Below the pieces are notes generated by a model. The model did not search any database, was not told the DNA's origin, and saw nothing but the letters and a program-made list of their open reading frames with translations. Position numbers and translations under genes: made by a program. 64,000 nt of DNA from Firmicutes bacterium UBA4881 (GTDB taxonomy: Bacteria; Bacillota; DTU065), in NCBI GenBank assembly GCA_002399235.1, contig DHDH01000036.1, positions 3,286-67,285 of the forward strand, given 5' to 3'. Shown in pieces: positions 17,824 through 26,814 of the stretch (the first letter of the stretch is position 1; each line of letters begins with the position of its first letter).

Positions 17824-17990
17824 ATTACGTGCTTTTTACTATTTAGAACCTAAAAAAACAATTAAACCCCAATCTCTCATGGGTACCAGAAAAAATATTA
17901 TAGTTGAGAGATCATTAAAAATAAGCAGGAGTATTTTTCTAGTATTCGAAGTTTTTAAATATGTCCAGATTGTATAAAGGGGGAAACAAT

Positions 17991-20411
17991 GTGGGTAAGT
18001 GGTGGAAAGTTTTGTTAATAATAGCAGTATTGGCTACAGTAATGTTGGCTGCTTCAATTACTGATGTCAACTGGATCTGGTATCCTGATCCACCAGGATC
18101 GAAAGGAGAGGCTCGCTTTTTTAGGGCTGTATTAGAAGTCGACGAAATACCAGAATCTGCTTTGGCACGGATTATTGCTGGACAACTAACAACAGTTTAT
18201 TTAAATGGTGAAGAATTGGGGTATATTCGTGCTGATGAAATATTAGGTAGTTATGAATTGGCAGATTATCTAAAAAAAGGAAAGAATATTTTAGCTATTA
18301 AGATAGAAGCAGAACCTAATCAGGAAATACAGCCCTTATTTATTAAAATACTTAATTTGAATGATGAGGTACTCTGGGCTACTGATAGTAGTTGGAAAGC
18401 TGCTCCCAGAGAAATAGCTGGGTGGTTAGAACTGGACTTCGTTGATACAAATTGGGCTCAGGTTCTTTGTTCTCAAGATAAAAATAAACCGGAGCTTTCA
18501 CCGAGGGAGTTGGTAGCACTTATGGGTCAATTTGCACCAAAAGATAATCCAGATATTTTAAAAAATGCCACTATCTGGGCTACTCATTCAACAGAATATG
18601 TGTTTTCTGATGACAAACCGGAAGGTAAAAGCCAAACTGTAAAAGCTCTTACTGGACGTAATCAATATGCTTCAACCCAATTAGCTATTAGATCAGCGGA
18701 AGATATCTTAGCTTTAGAATTGAATTTTTCTGATCTTAAGTTAAAAGATAGCGAGGCTATAATTAGCAAAGATCAATTCGATTATAATTTTCTCGATACT
18801 TGGTTAATGACCAAGAATTCCACGGAAACACCAGTTAATGAGATGATTCGCCAAGCGCCAGCCGAGATGCCAGATATACTTACTGAAACCAGAGTTTCTA
18901 ATGTGCCTAAGGATTACACAAAAGCAGTTTATTTAAAGTTTTTCATACCGAAAGGCACAAAAGCAGGTGTTTATGAAGGCCATATTTTGTTAAAAACCAT
19001 TAGCGCTAGCCGCGAAGTACCAGTAGAGATTGAGGTACTCCCTCTTGATCTACCAGATGAAACTAACTTGAAGGTAACAATATGGTTCCAACCAGATTAT
19101 ATTGTGCAGTATAATAATGTAACTAAGTACTCAGAGGAGTTCTGGAATATCATAGATTATTATGCCAAGGTAATGTCAGAGCACAGGCAGAATATGGTTT
19201 GGACTCCACTTGGTATGGTCGATCTAAACTACAACGAACAAGGTGAATTAATCGGTGAATTTAGTAAGTTTGATCAGTGGGTAGAGATCTTTTTCCGCCA
19301 TGGATTTAAATATATTGAACTGAGTCATATAGGTGGCAGGACTGGTGATTGGAGTAGTAACTTTGGTTATTGGCAACGTAGTGCGTATGATCCTTCGTTA
19401 AAAACTACCAAGGTAGTCCCCTTAGCAGATTATGTTCATTTGATTCAAGAACATTTGCGAACAAAAGGCTGGTTAGAAGCTGCATATTTGCATGTAGCTG
19501 ATGAGCCAACACCTGCTAATTATCAATCTTGGTTGACTCTAGCCAAAGAGATAAAAAAAGGTGCTCCTGATTTAAAACTTATGGAAGCAGTTCACTACAC
19601 TCATTTAACTGAAGATCTCGATGTTATTATTCCGCAGTTAGATTACTTTGATCAAAATAAAACTAGATTAATGAAAGAACAAGCTGAGGGGAAAACAGAA
19701 CTTTGGTTTTATACCTGCTGGTTACCACAAGGGAGTTATCCTAACAGGCTTTTAGACTATCCGCTTTATAAGACTAGAATGCTCCATTGGGCCAACTTCA
19801 TTTATGATGCTGGTGGTTATTTGCATTGGGGTTATAATTGGTGGAGAGCCTTTGAAGTAGGTTATGCTCCAGGTGATGGGTGGATTGTTTATCCAACCGA
19901 AAATAATTTTGTGCCAGCATTACGTTATGAGGCTATGCGCGAAGGCATAGAAGATTATGAGTATTTTTTACTCCATGTGGCTAAATATAAAAAATTGGCC
20001 GCAGAGTTAGGTGTACCGATTAATGGTGATGAAAGAGCTAAAGAAATCGCCTTATCGGTAATGCCATCTTTAACCAGATATACAAAAGATCCTCTAGAGA
20101 TGTTAAGTGCTAGAGAAAAACTACTAAGAGAGATCGTTAATATGGAAAAAGGCCCTAAGGCTCTCCTAATAACCGATGTCTCAGAAGATAAGTTACAGAG
20201 AGAGGAATTTACTACTAAGGTTGAAATCTACGCAGAAAAAGACGCCGAGGTTTATCTTAACGGTATTAAACTAAAAGAATCTAAAGCAGGTTATTATACT
20301 AAGGATGTTCTAATAACTCCCGCTTCTCGATATATCACGGTAAAAGTAGTAAAAGGTGAAGAAACTAAGATAATCGAAAGGGTTTATAACAACTGGCGCA
20401 TAAATAGATAA
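17991..20411 (+). CDS. Secreted DUF4091 / GH123-like glycosidase
   Basis: GTG 17991 follows AAAGGGGGAAAC and gives an N-terminal signal peptide (MGKWWKVLLIIAVLATVMLA); the ATG at 17961 would place 10 odd residues in front. The protein is about 806 aa. A galactose-binding-like domain (about 35-145) is followed by a beta-rich linker, a TIM barrel (about 360-690) and a C-terminal Ig-like domain. In the barrel LHVADEPTPANYQSW holds the Asp-Glu pair used by GH123 N-acetylgalactosaminidases, and LHWGYNWWRAF is typical of DUF4091. Activity on N-acetyl-hexosaminides by substrate-assisted catalysis is inferred from the family. It is followed by a terminator and the gmd-like gene. Confidence 0.8.
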   Translation: MGKWWKVLLIIAVLATVMLAASITDVNWIWYPDPPGSKGEARFFRAVLEVDEIPESALARIIAGQLTTVYLNGEELGYIRADEILGSYELADYLKKGKNILAIKIEAEPNQEIQPLFIKILNLNDEVLWATDSSWKAAPREIAGWLELDFVDTNWAQVLCSQDKNKPELSPRELVALMGQFAPKDNPDILKNATIWATHSTEYVFSDDKPEGKSQTVKALTGRNQYASTQLAIRSAEDILALELNFSDLKLKDSEAIISKDQFDYNFLDTWLMTKNSTETPVNEMIRQAPAEMPDILTETRVSNVPKDYTKAVYLKFFIPKGTKAGVYEGHILLKTISASREVPVEIEVLPLDLPDETNLKVTIWFQPDYIVQYNNVTKYSEEFWNIIDYYAKVMSEHRQNMVWTPLGMVDLNYNEQGELIGEFSKFDQWVEIFFRHGFKYIELSHIGGRTGDWSSNFGYWQRSAYDPSLKTTKVVPLADYVHLIQEHLRTKGWLEAAYLHVADEPTPANYQSWLTLAKEIKKGAPDLKLMEAVHYTHLTEDLDVIIPQLDYFDQNKTRLMKEQAEGKTELWFYTCWLPQGSYPNRLLDYPLYKTRMLHWANFIYDAGGYLHWGYNWWRAFEVGYAPGDGWIVYPTENNFVPALRYEAMREGIEDYEYFLLHVAKYKKLAAELGVPINGDERAKEIALSVMPSLTRYTKDPLEMLSAREKLLREIVNMEKGPKALLITDVSEDKLQREEFTTKVEIYAEKDAEVYLNGIKLKESKAGYYTKDVLITPASRYITVKVVKGEETKIIERVYNNWRINR

Positions 20412-20417
20412 CTAGCT

Positions 20418-20442
20418 GGGCCTGCATAGCTGCGGGCCCTTT
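20418..20442 (+). terminator. Short GC-rich terminator
   Basis: GGGCCTGCA pairs with TGCGGGCCC (one G-U) with a 4-nt loop and TTT. It lies only 18 nt before the next start, so read-through or attenuation is possible. Confidence 0.65.
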
Positions 20443-20458
20443 AAACGAGGTGAGCAAA

Positions 20459-21421
20459 ATGCGCGCATTAATCACAGGAATTACTGGACAAGATGGTAGT
20501 TATTTAGCTGAGTTTCTTTTAAAAAAAGGTTACCAAGTATATGGACTAGTTAGACGTTCAAGTACTGCTAATTATTGGCGTATAGAACAAATACTAGATA
20601 AGATAGAGTTAATTGAGGGTGATCTTTTAGATGGTGGTTCTTTGAGTTTGGCCTTAAAAAAAGCTAATCCTGACGAAGTGTATAACTTAGCTGCTCAATC
20701 TTTTGTAGCCACTTCCTGGAATCAACCGGTATTAACCGGCGATGTAACGGGATTAGGAGCAGCTAGAATGCTAGAAGCAACCTATCAGTTTAATCCTCGT
20801 ATTAAGTTCTATCAAGCTTCAACTTCCGAGCTTTTTGGGCTTAGCCAGGAAACTCCTCAAAAAGAGACGACCCTTTTTCATCCAAGAAGCCCCTATGCAG
20901 CAGCTAAAGCATATGCTCATTACATGACCCTCAATTATAGAGAATCATATAATATGTTTGCTTGTGCTGGCATTCTTTTTAACCATGAATCACCACGTCG
21001 TGGTGAAGAATTTGTGACAAGAAAAATAAGTAAAGCTGTAGCAAGAATTGCTTTAGGTAAGCAGAAAGAGTTGATACTAGGTAATTTAGAAGCATGCCGT
21101 GATTGGGGTTATGCACCTGAATATGTAGAAGCTATGTGGCTGATGTTGCAAGCCAATAAACCTAAAGATTATGTTATTGCTTCAGGGGAAACCCATTCTG
21201 TTCGCTATTTAGTTCAACAAGCATTTAATGTGGTGAATTTAGATTATCAAAAGTATGTAAAAACCAGTGCTAGTTTCTTAAGACCAGCAGATGTACCAGA
21301 GTTATGTGGAGATAGCTCTTTAGCCAAAAAAGATTTAGGTTGGGAAGCTAAAACTACTCTAAAACAGATCATTACAGAGATGGTGGAAGCTGATTTAGAG
21401 AGAGAAAAGGCTAATAATTAA
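20459..21421 (+). CDS. gmd: GDP-mannose 4,6-dehydratase
   Basis: The protein (about 320 aa from ATG 20459, with GAGGTGAG upstream) is an extended SDR. The NADP motif is ITGITGQDGSYLAEFLL, the catalytic triad is in STSELFG and SPYAAAKAYAH (Tyr-xxx-Lys), and the Gmd-specific block SPRRGEEFVTRKI is intact. It converts GDP-mannose to GDP-4-keto-6-deoxymannose, the precursor of GDP-fucose, GDP-rhamnose or GDP-perosamine. No second-step reductase lies beside it. A sugar-phosphate nucleotidyltransferase at 28031 and the glycosyltransferase operon at 29-34.5 kb could belong to the same glycan pathway. Confidence 0.92.
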   Translation: MRALITGITGQDGSYLAEFLLKKGYQVYGLVRRSSTANYWRIEQILDKIELIEGDLLDGGSLSLALKKANPDEVYNLAAQSFVATSWNQPVLTGDVTGLGAARMLEATYQFNPRIKFYQASTSELFGLSQETPQKETTLFHPRSPYAAAKAYAHYMTLNYRESYNMFACAGILFNHESPRRGEEFVTRKISKAVARIALGKQKELILGNLEACRDWGYAPEYVEAMWLMLQANKPKDYVIASGETHSVRYLVQQAFNVVNLDYQKYVKTSASFLRPADVPELCGDSSLAKKDLGWEAKTTLKQIITEMVEADLEREKANN

Positions 21422-21491
21422 ATTTTATTAGAGATCGGGAAGTTACATTATAAGCAGAAGACCTAAAGAGTGCCTTATTAACTGTATAAAA

Positions 21492-21522
21492 AAGGGAGGG
21501 ACAGGGATTTAATCCCTGCCCC
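21492..21522 (-). terminator. Terminator of the GHL10 gene
   Basis: Read on the minus strand, GGGGCAGGGATT pairs with AATCCCTGTCCC (G-U allowed) and is followed by a T-rich tail at about 21488-21493. It begins directly after the stop codon at 21523. Confidence 0.75.
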
Positions 21523-23322
21523 TTATTGTTTGCGCTTAGCCTTTTCACGAAAGGGTCCTGTTTCTAGATATTTAATAAGCTCATCGTTAAAGTGATTCCA
21601 AGCAAAGAAGGCTACACCAGGAAGGTAATATTTCTGAATTAACAGTGTCTGTTCCAAAAGTAGCTCGCCTTCGGGGATACTAATAGCAGCTAGAGCTGGA
21701 TAATAAGGGATTTTATTATCGATTTGGTTAATTGATTCTTGAAGCCAATATTCGACTGTTGTTGTATTACGGCTATAAAGCATTAAGCAAATAAAGTCTA
21801 AATAGTTATTTTGGATCCAATCTGACCAGTTTTGATTTTTATTAACTAAAGCATCGTTACCAGGAAATACAGCTGCTGATATTTCTAGAGGGCGAACACG
21901 AAGAACAACTTCTCTTAGTTCGGCGACAAAAGAAGTGACTTGTTCTTCTTTAAACCGATTAAAAGCTGCCCAATTAGGATGAGATGGGGACCAAGGAAAT
22001 TCTAAGCCAGTAGTTTTTTGGAACAACTCTTGGGTATTAAGGGAAAAGCCATAGGGGATTGGCGCCCCAAGAGGGTAACGAATGTAATCTAGATGTAGAC
22101 CATCTAATTCGTATTCTTTAACCATTTCCACAAACATACCGAGGAGGAAGGATCTTGCTTCTTTATGGGCAGGATCAATAAAGTATTTATCGTCTTCGGC
22201 TTTAACAGGTATATTGCCATCTAAACCCACTGCAGCCCAATCAGGATGTTTTGTAAGTATTTCGCCAGGCTTTTTATAACCGGAGAAGAAAACTTCTAAC
22301 CAAGCATGCACTTCAATGTCTCGCTTATGGGCTTCAGTGATTATACAAGCTAAGGGATCCCAACCTAAAAATTCTGGACGCTGAGAAACAGGTCCATTGG
22401 GGTAAAGTAGCCCACCTTCCCACCAAGTTTCAACAAAGATAAGGTTTATACCTAATTTTTGCATGGTATCTAGATCTTCTAAGATAGAGAATTTGTTTGT
22501 CGGAGGCCGGTACCAAACTGCTCTGGTTTCAATTGTTCTTGAAGGTAGAGTTTTTAAATAAGAATCAGTATAGAGTTTAAGTGATTGGTCAAAAGCATCA
22601 AAAGCTTCGCTTAAGCTCATTGTTTTTAACTTCTTTTGTAACTCATTGGCTTTTTTATACATTTCTAAGTCAGCCCCCGATAGTTTTTGGGGGTCCAGGC
22701 GATTTTTAGCAGTATCTAGCAATGATTCATCGAGGAGAAAACTTTTTATGGAGCTTAAGAAGAAATTACAGAGAGCATTTGAACCTAAAAGCTCTTCGCT
22801 TAAAGAGGGTATACCTAATAATAGTGAATTATTGGTTATTAGGGCGCCGATATCTCCAGTTGTATAATAACCTAGCTCGGTACCACGTCTTGGAGTTAAA
22901 CTGTAAGCTGTTGGTAAGTTAATAGTTGTTTCGTCAAGCACCAGATAGGCGTTATCTAGTTGTGTAAGAGCTGTTATACCTAGTGTGAAGGCAATACTAC
23001 CATCTATGAGTTTACCATCTAGGAGATCGTTGGCCAGAACACCTGCCAAAACACATACTTTACCACCAGTGCGGAGATATCTCTTTAAATCACTTAATTG
23101 TTCTTTAGTAAATTGAGGAGCACTATTAATAATAATAAGGTCTAATTTTTCCAGTATACTGGTTTCTAAATCGGAAAGAGATAAAGAGAGGTAAGGTACA
23201 TTAGCATTGGCAAACCACTCTGCTATAACAAAATCTTCATCACCTACAAGACCAATGCTTGGCTTAGCTACAGTAGATATTGAAATCATAAGGAATACTA
23301 TCAATAACCAGATCTTTCTCAC
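21523..23322 (-). CDS. Secreted GHL10 (DUF187, YngK-like) glycosidase
   Basis: From GTG 23322 (GAGGTG at 8 nt) the 599-aa protein starts MRKIWLLIVFLMISISTVA, a signal peptide. Residues about 20-210 look like a ThuA/GATase-like alpha/beta domain. Residues about 265-590 are a GHL10 TIM barrel with RAVWYRPP, HAWLEVFFSG and LDGLHLDYIRYP. These blocks are characteristic of the YngK/FenI group, members of which act on amino-sugar polymers. It is probably exported and works on an external glycan with the neighbouring DUF4091 enzyme, though it is transcribed in the opposite direction. Confidence 0.82.
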   Translation of the reverse strand: MRKIWLLIVFLMISISTVAKPSIGLVGDEDFVIAEWFANANVPYLSLSLSDLETSILEKLDLIIINSAPQFTKEQLSDLKRYLRTGGKVCVLAGVLANDLLDGKLIDGSIAFTLGITALTQLDNAYLVLDETTINLPTAYSLTPRRGTELGYYTTGDIGALITNNSLLLGIPSLSEELLGSNALCNFFLSSIKSFLLDESLLDTAKNRLDPQKLSGADLEMYKKANELQKKLKTMSLSEAFDAFDQSLKLYTDSYLKTLPSRTIETRAVWYRPPTNKFSILEDLDTMQKLGINLIFVETWWEGGLLYPNGPVSQRPEFLGWDPLACIITEAHKRDIEVHAWLEVFFSGYKKPGEILTKHPDWAAVGLDGNIPVKAEDDKYFIDPAHKEARSFLLGMFVEMVKEYELDGLHLDYIRYPLGAPIPYGFSLNTQELFQKTTGLEFPWSPSHPNWAAFNRFKEEQVTSFVAELREVVLRVRPLEISAAVFPGNDALVNKNQNWSDWIQNNYLDFICLMLYSRNTTTVEYWLQESINQIDNKIPYYPALAAISIPEGELLLEQTLLIQKYYLPGVAFFAWNHFNDELIKYLETGPFREKAKRKQ

Positions 23323-23487
23323 AATACCCACCTCTTATCATATCATTATGATGTTTAGTTCGGTTTTAGCTCGGTATTACCTTCTTGCAGCTACGGTAAA
23401 GATATCCTGCAGGTAGTAGCTTGACTTGTGCAGAATCTTATTTTGATTGATGACGAATGCTTTGATGAGAAGAAGGTGATTTTTTAA

Positions 23488-25494
23488 GTGAAGCTATTAA
23501 AAAGATGGCTTTTTATTGGATTTATAATATTTTTAGGAGTAGGCATGCTTGCAGCTTTAATAGGCACTATGCTTTTAGCTAGAGAAGCTTATGGTAGAGA
23601 TTTAGAATTTAATTTTAAAAATCGTAGTGTAATATACGACAGAAATGGTGAAGTAATTAGTTATCTTTACCAAGAAAACAGAGAGTACGTACCATTAGAA
23701 AGAATACCACAAAGCCTGCAAAAGGCTGTTGTTGCCATTGAGGATAAAGCTTTTTGGCAGCATAAAGGTATCAATTTTAAAAGTCTAGGTCGTGCTTTAA
23801 TTGTAGATATTAAAGAGCGTCGCTTTGCCCAAGGGGGCAGTACTATTACTCAGCAGTTAGTCAAAAATATGTTCCTTAGTCATGATAAGACTGTAATACG
23901 TAAGTTAAAAGAAGCAGTCTTAGCTCTGATGGTAGAGATGCGCTACACAAAAGAAGAGATCTTAGAATATTATTTAAACTTGATCTATCTGGGACCAAAT
24001 CTTTATGGGGTATCGACAGCCAGCGAATACTTCTTTAGTAAACCTGTAGATAAACTTAATTTAGCAGAGTCAGCATTATTAGCAGGTATTATTAATGGAC
24101 CAGGGTTCTATTCGCCAGCAATTAATATGGAAAATGCCTATAAAAGAAGGCAAATTGTTTTAGATGCTATGGTGGAAGCAGGCTATATTAGTTTAGAAGA
24201 AGCCAAAAAAGCCGCAGAAGAAAAGATCGCAATTCCTAAGCCTCGCAAAAACAACAATGTAGCTCAATACTTTATTTCAGAAACAATGAAAGAACTTACG
24301 GCTTTAGGTTTTGATGTAGAGACATTAAAGACGCAAGGATATAAGATCTATACTACATTAGATTTAAAAGCCCAAAAAATTGCGGAAAAGACTATAGGAG
24401 ATAATTTACCTAAAGGGTATGTAGATTCTTCTGGCCTAACTCAACCACAAGCAGCTTTAGTGGCACTTGACATAGAAAGTGGAGGCATTTTAGCTATGGT
24501 TGGTGGTAGAGGAGAAGATTACTTTAACAGAGCAACTATGGCTCGTAGACAACCAGGCTCTACCCTAAAACCAATTATTTATTTAGCAGCCCTACAAAAA
24601 GGCCGTTCGCCAGCTACTTTGGTTTCTGATACTCCACTCAGCTTTGAAGATGGTTGGGAACCCAATAATTACGATCAAAAGTTCTTAGGTGATATTGCTA
24701 TGGGGTATGCTTTGGAGCGGTCAAGAAATATGGCAGCAATTAGAGTGTTAGCTGACGCGGGGATTGATAACGTTATTTCCTTAGCTAATGGTCTAGGAAT
24801 TCACTCTCTAACAAAAGATAGAGATCGTAACCTAGCCTTAGCTTTAGGTGGTGTTACAGACGGAGTTACACCAATTGAAATGGCAGGAGCTTATGCAACA
24901 TTCGCTAATGGTGGTATTTATAGAAAGCCCTATTGTGTAAAAGAGATACAGGATCTAAAAGGTCACGTTCGTTATAGAGCTAAAGACACCCAAAAAAGAG
25001 TAGTCAGCCCAGAACAAGCGTATGTCATTACCGACATGCTAAGAAATGTTGTTGATTATGGTACTGGTAAATCAGCTAAGTTAAACCGACCTGCAGCTGG
25101 GAAAACCGGTATTGCTGATAATTATACTAATGCTTGGTTCGTAGGCTATACCCCGGAGATTGCTACCGCCGTTTGGATTGGTAACGATAAACAGTCGGAA
25201 CCAATGCAATATGGTGATCTTACTATCGGTAGTTCGAAGGCTGCAAGTGTATTTAAAAAGTTTGCTCAAGATTATCTTGCTAACAAAGAAATAAAACAAT
25301 TTACCAAACCTGACGATGTAGTTGTTGTTAGTATTGATGTCAAAACAGGTAAGCAAAGTAGCGATCCCAATTCCCTCATTCGTTATTATGCCTTCAACAA
25401 AGATAACCTACCAGCAAAAGATAAAGTAGCTCTTCTGGATGAGGTTTCTAATAGGTTAAAGAGTTTTTGGCAGCGCTTTTTCGGTGGTAATTGA
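23488..25494 (+). CDS. Class A penicillin-binding protein (PBP1A type)
   Basis: The 668-aa protein has a short cytoplasmic tail, one membrane helix (about 8-30), a GT51 transglycosylase (about 55-235; Glu85 in VVAIEDKAFW, QGGSTITQQL) and a transpeptidase (about 320-600). The transpeptidase motifs are all present: SxxK at Ser358 (PGSTLKP), SRN at 412-414 and KTG at 539-541. It makes peptidoglycan strands and crosslinks them at the outer face of the cytoplasmic membrane. GTG 23488 has GAAGGTGAT at good spacing. It stands alone before a bidirectional terminator. Confidence 0.95.
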   Translation: MKLLKRWLFIGFIIFLGVGMLAALIGTMLLAREAYGRDLEFNFKNRSVIYDRNGEVISYLYQENREYVPLERIPQSLQKAVVAIEDKAFWQHKGINFKSLGRALIVDIKERRFAQGGSTITQQLVKNMFLSHDKTVIRKLKEAVLALMVEMRYTKEEILEYYLNLIYLGPNLYGVSTASEYFFSKPVDKLNLAESALLAGIINGPGFYSPAINMENAYKRRQIVLDAMVEAGYISLEEAKKAAEEKIAIPKPRKNNNVAQYFISETMKELTALGFDVETLKTQGYKIYTTLDLKAQKIAEKTIGDNLPKGYVDSSGLTQPQAALVALDIESGGILAMVGGRGEDYFNRATMARRQPGSTLKPIIYLAALQKGRSPATLVSDTPLSFEDGWEPNNYDQKFLGDIAMGYALERSRNMAAIRVLADAGIDNVISLANGLGIHSLTKDRDRNLALALGGVTDGVTPIEMAGAYATFANGGIYRKPYCVKEIQDLKGHVRYRAKDTQKRVVSPEQAYVITDMLRNVVDYGTGKSAKLNRPAAGKTGIADNYTNAWFVGYTPEIATAVWIGNDKQSEPMQYGDLTIGSSKAASVFKKFAQDYLANKEIKQFTKPDDVVVVSIDVKTGKQSSDPNSLIRYYAFNKDNLPAKDKVALLDEVSNRLKSFWQRFFGGN

Positions 25495-25552
25495 TCTGGT
25501 GATGTGTTATGCCAAACAGAATAAGGTCTAGGTAAGAACTTAGAATAAAAAC

Positions 25553-25596
25553 TAAAAAGAGACATTTCCTATAAAGGAAATGTCTCTACTTTTTTA
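25553..25596. terminator. Bidirectional terminator
   Basis: AGAGACATTTCCT pairs perfectly with AGGAAATGTCTCT around ATAA, with A-run before and T-run after. It serves the convergent genes ending at 25494 and 25664. Confidence 0.9.
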
Positions 25597-25663
25597 GGTA
25601 AATGTAAGCTTATAGAAGCTTACTAATATGGGGAGAGGTTGAAAAACAAGTTAAACTTTTAGC

Positions 25664-26338
25664 TTATTTAACAAACTCCAATAGGCAAAGTGTGGTAGCA
25701 TCTAGGAATGTGGATTTTACAAGAGGGCTCCAGGTTAGCCATTCGACATCGCCTGCACCATTGTAATTACCAAGGTGACGGGAGAAGTTTGCTGCCCACT
25801 CGTCGCCCTTATCTGGCCATTCGTCAAATACATCAAATGAGATTGCAGCTTCAACGATCCAGTGATCTTTATAAATCTCTGCAGCTACTTCCCAACCATC
25901 TGTTGTGACGGAACGGATACCATTAGGGTTGCTAACAAATTGCTTCCATGCAGTAGCAGGGAACATGGTGTGGATGAAAAATTCAACGTCATCATCGCCA
26001 GTCCAGGTTGCGCCACCATCATTGGTGATGTCAGCAATAATGGTCTTTTCGTCTTGGAAGTTTTTGTAAGCGACATAAAGGTTGTCGTCGTCCCAGCATA
26101 CTAGAACCTCAGATCTGAGATCCTTAGGAGCAGGTTTACCATTTAGGTGATATTCAAGTATACCTTTACCACCCTTTTGAGCTGCTGTTGTCCAAGCTTC
26201 ATCGGTTAATTTACCATCAAGGTTAGGAGCTTTTTTAACATAAGGAACTTTCAAAGAAACTTCAGCAGCAACTGCTAATCCTGCAATAGCAAGGACTAGA
26301 GTGGCAATAATTGCCAAAGATAACCAACTCTTCTTCAT
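25664..26338 (-). CDS. Secreted CBM9-like carbohydrate-binding protein
   Basis: The 224-aa product has a signal peptide (cleavage near residue 24, LAVAA) and one family 9-like (DOMON/CBM9) domain. Conserved stretches are VPYVKKAPNLDGKLTDEAW near the N-terminus, then LYVAYKN, and GDDDVEFFIH followed by a tryptophan-rich end. CBM9 domains bind reducing ends of sugars. No catalytic domain is attached, and the strong AGGGGG ribosome binding site suggests it is abundant. It may be a periplasmic or surface sugar-binding protein. Confidence 0.8.
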   Translation of the reverse strand: MKKSWLSLAIIATLVLAIAGLAVAAEVSLKVPYVKKAPNLDGKLTDEAWTTAAQKGGKGILEYHLNGKPAPKDLRSEVLVCWDDDNLYVAYKNFQDEKTIIADITNDGGATWTGDDDVEFFIHTMFPATAWKQFVSNPNGIRSVTTDGWEVAAEIYKDHWIVEAAISFDVFDEWPDKGDEWAANFSRHLGNYNGAGDVEWLTWSPLVKSTFLDATTLCLLEFVK

Positions 26339-26776
26339 AAAATGACCCCCTATTATATACTTGATTAATTGGCAATCCTTAAGGCAAAATCTCTTCTCCC
26401 CTTATAAGAAATGCCTTGATTATATTGCCAAACTTTACATACTACTAGTCATATAATACCCCAAATATATTAATAATATAGATAAAAATTCTCTTGTTTA
26501 GCAGTTTTTCCTTACGAATACTATCATTACTAGTAATAATACTTTCGCATTACTTTAGTAGATTCCTGCTTCGAAAGGATAATTACCTAGAATTAACTTA
26601 ACCTTAATATTTAGACAGGTCGAATGACAACGATTTCACAGAACTTTCTCCAAATTAGGAAAAATTACCTGCTTTGCTAAAGGGAAAAGGCTAACCAAAA
26701 GAGAAATAAAAGACTTCGGATCGAATGTCGATAAAATGTAGTAGTTAATTAGACTGCTGCATTCTCAGTTATCTGT
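26339..26776. other. Gene-free intergenic region
   Basis: About 440 bp between divergent genes. The minus side has TTGGCA with CTTATA at 17 bp as a weak promoter candidate for the CBM9 gene. I see no further gene, repeat or riboswitch. Confidence 0.4.
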
Positions 26777-26814
26777 AAAAGGAGGTGCAGGTGGGGTTAT
26801 TACCCACTAAGGCA
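26777..26814 (+). promoter_or_regulatory. Hairpin-bridged ribosome binding site of the PFK gene
   Basis: AAAAGGAGGTG (26777-26787) is 27 nt from GTG 26815, the start that fits the family N-terminus. GGTGGG (26790-26795) pairs with CCCACT (26803-26808, one G-U) and removes 19 nt, leaving 8. An in-frame GTG at 26791 is the conventional alternative start. Confidence 0.5.

Noticed and set aside
20994..21008. Palindrome CACCACGTCGTGGTG inside gmd
   Set aside because: It encodes the conserved SPRRGE region of the enzyme; the symmetry follows from codons.
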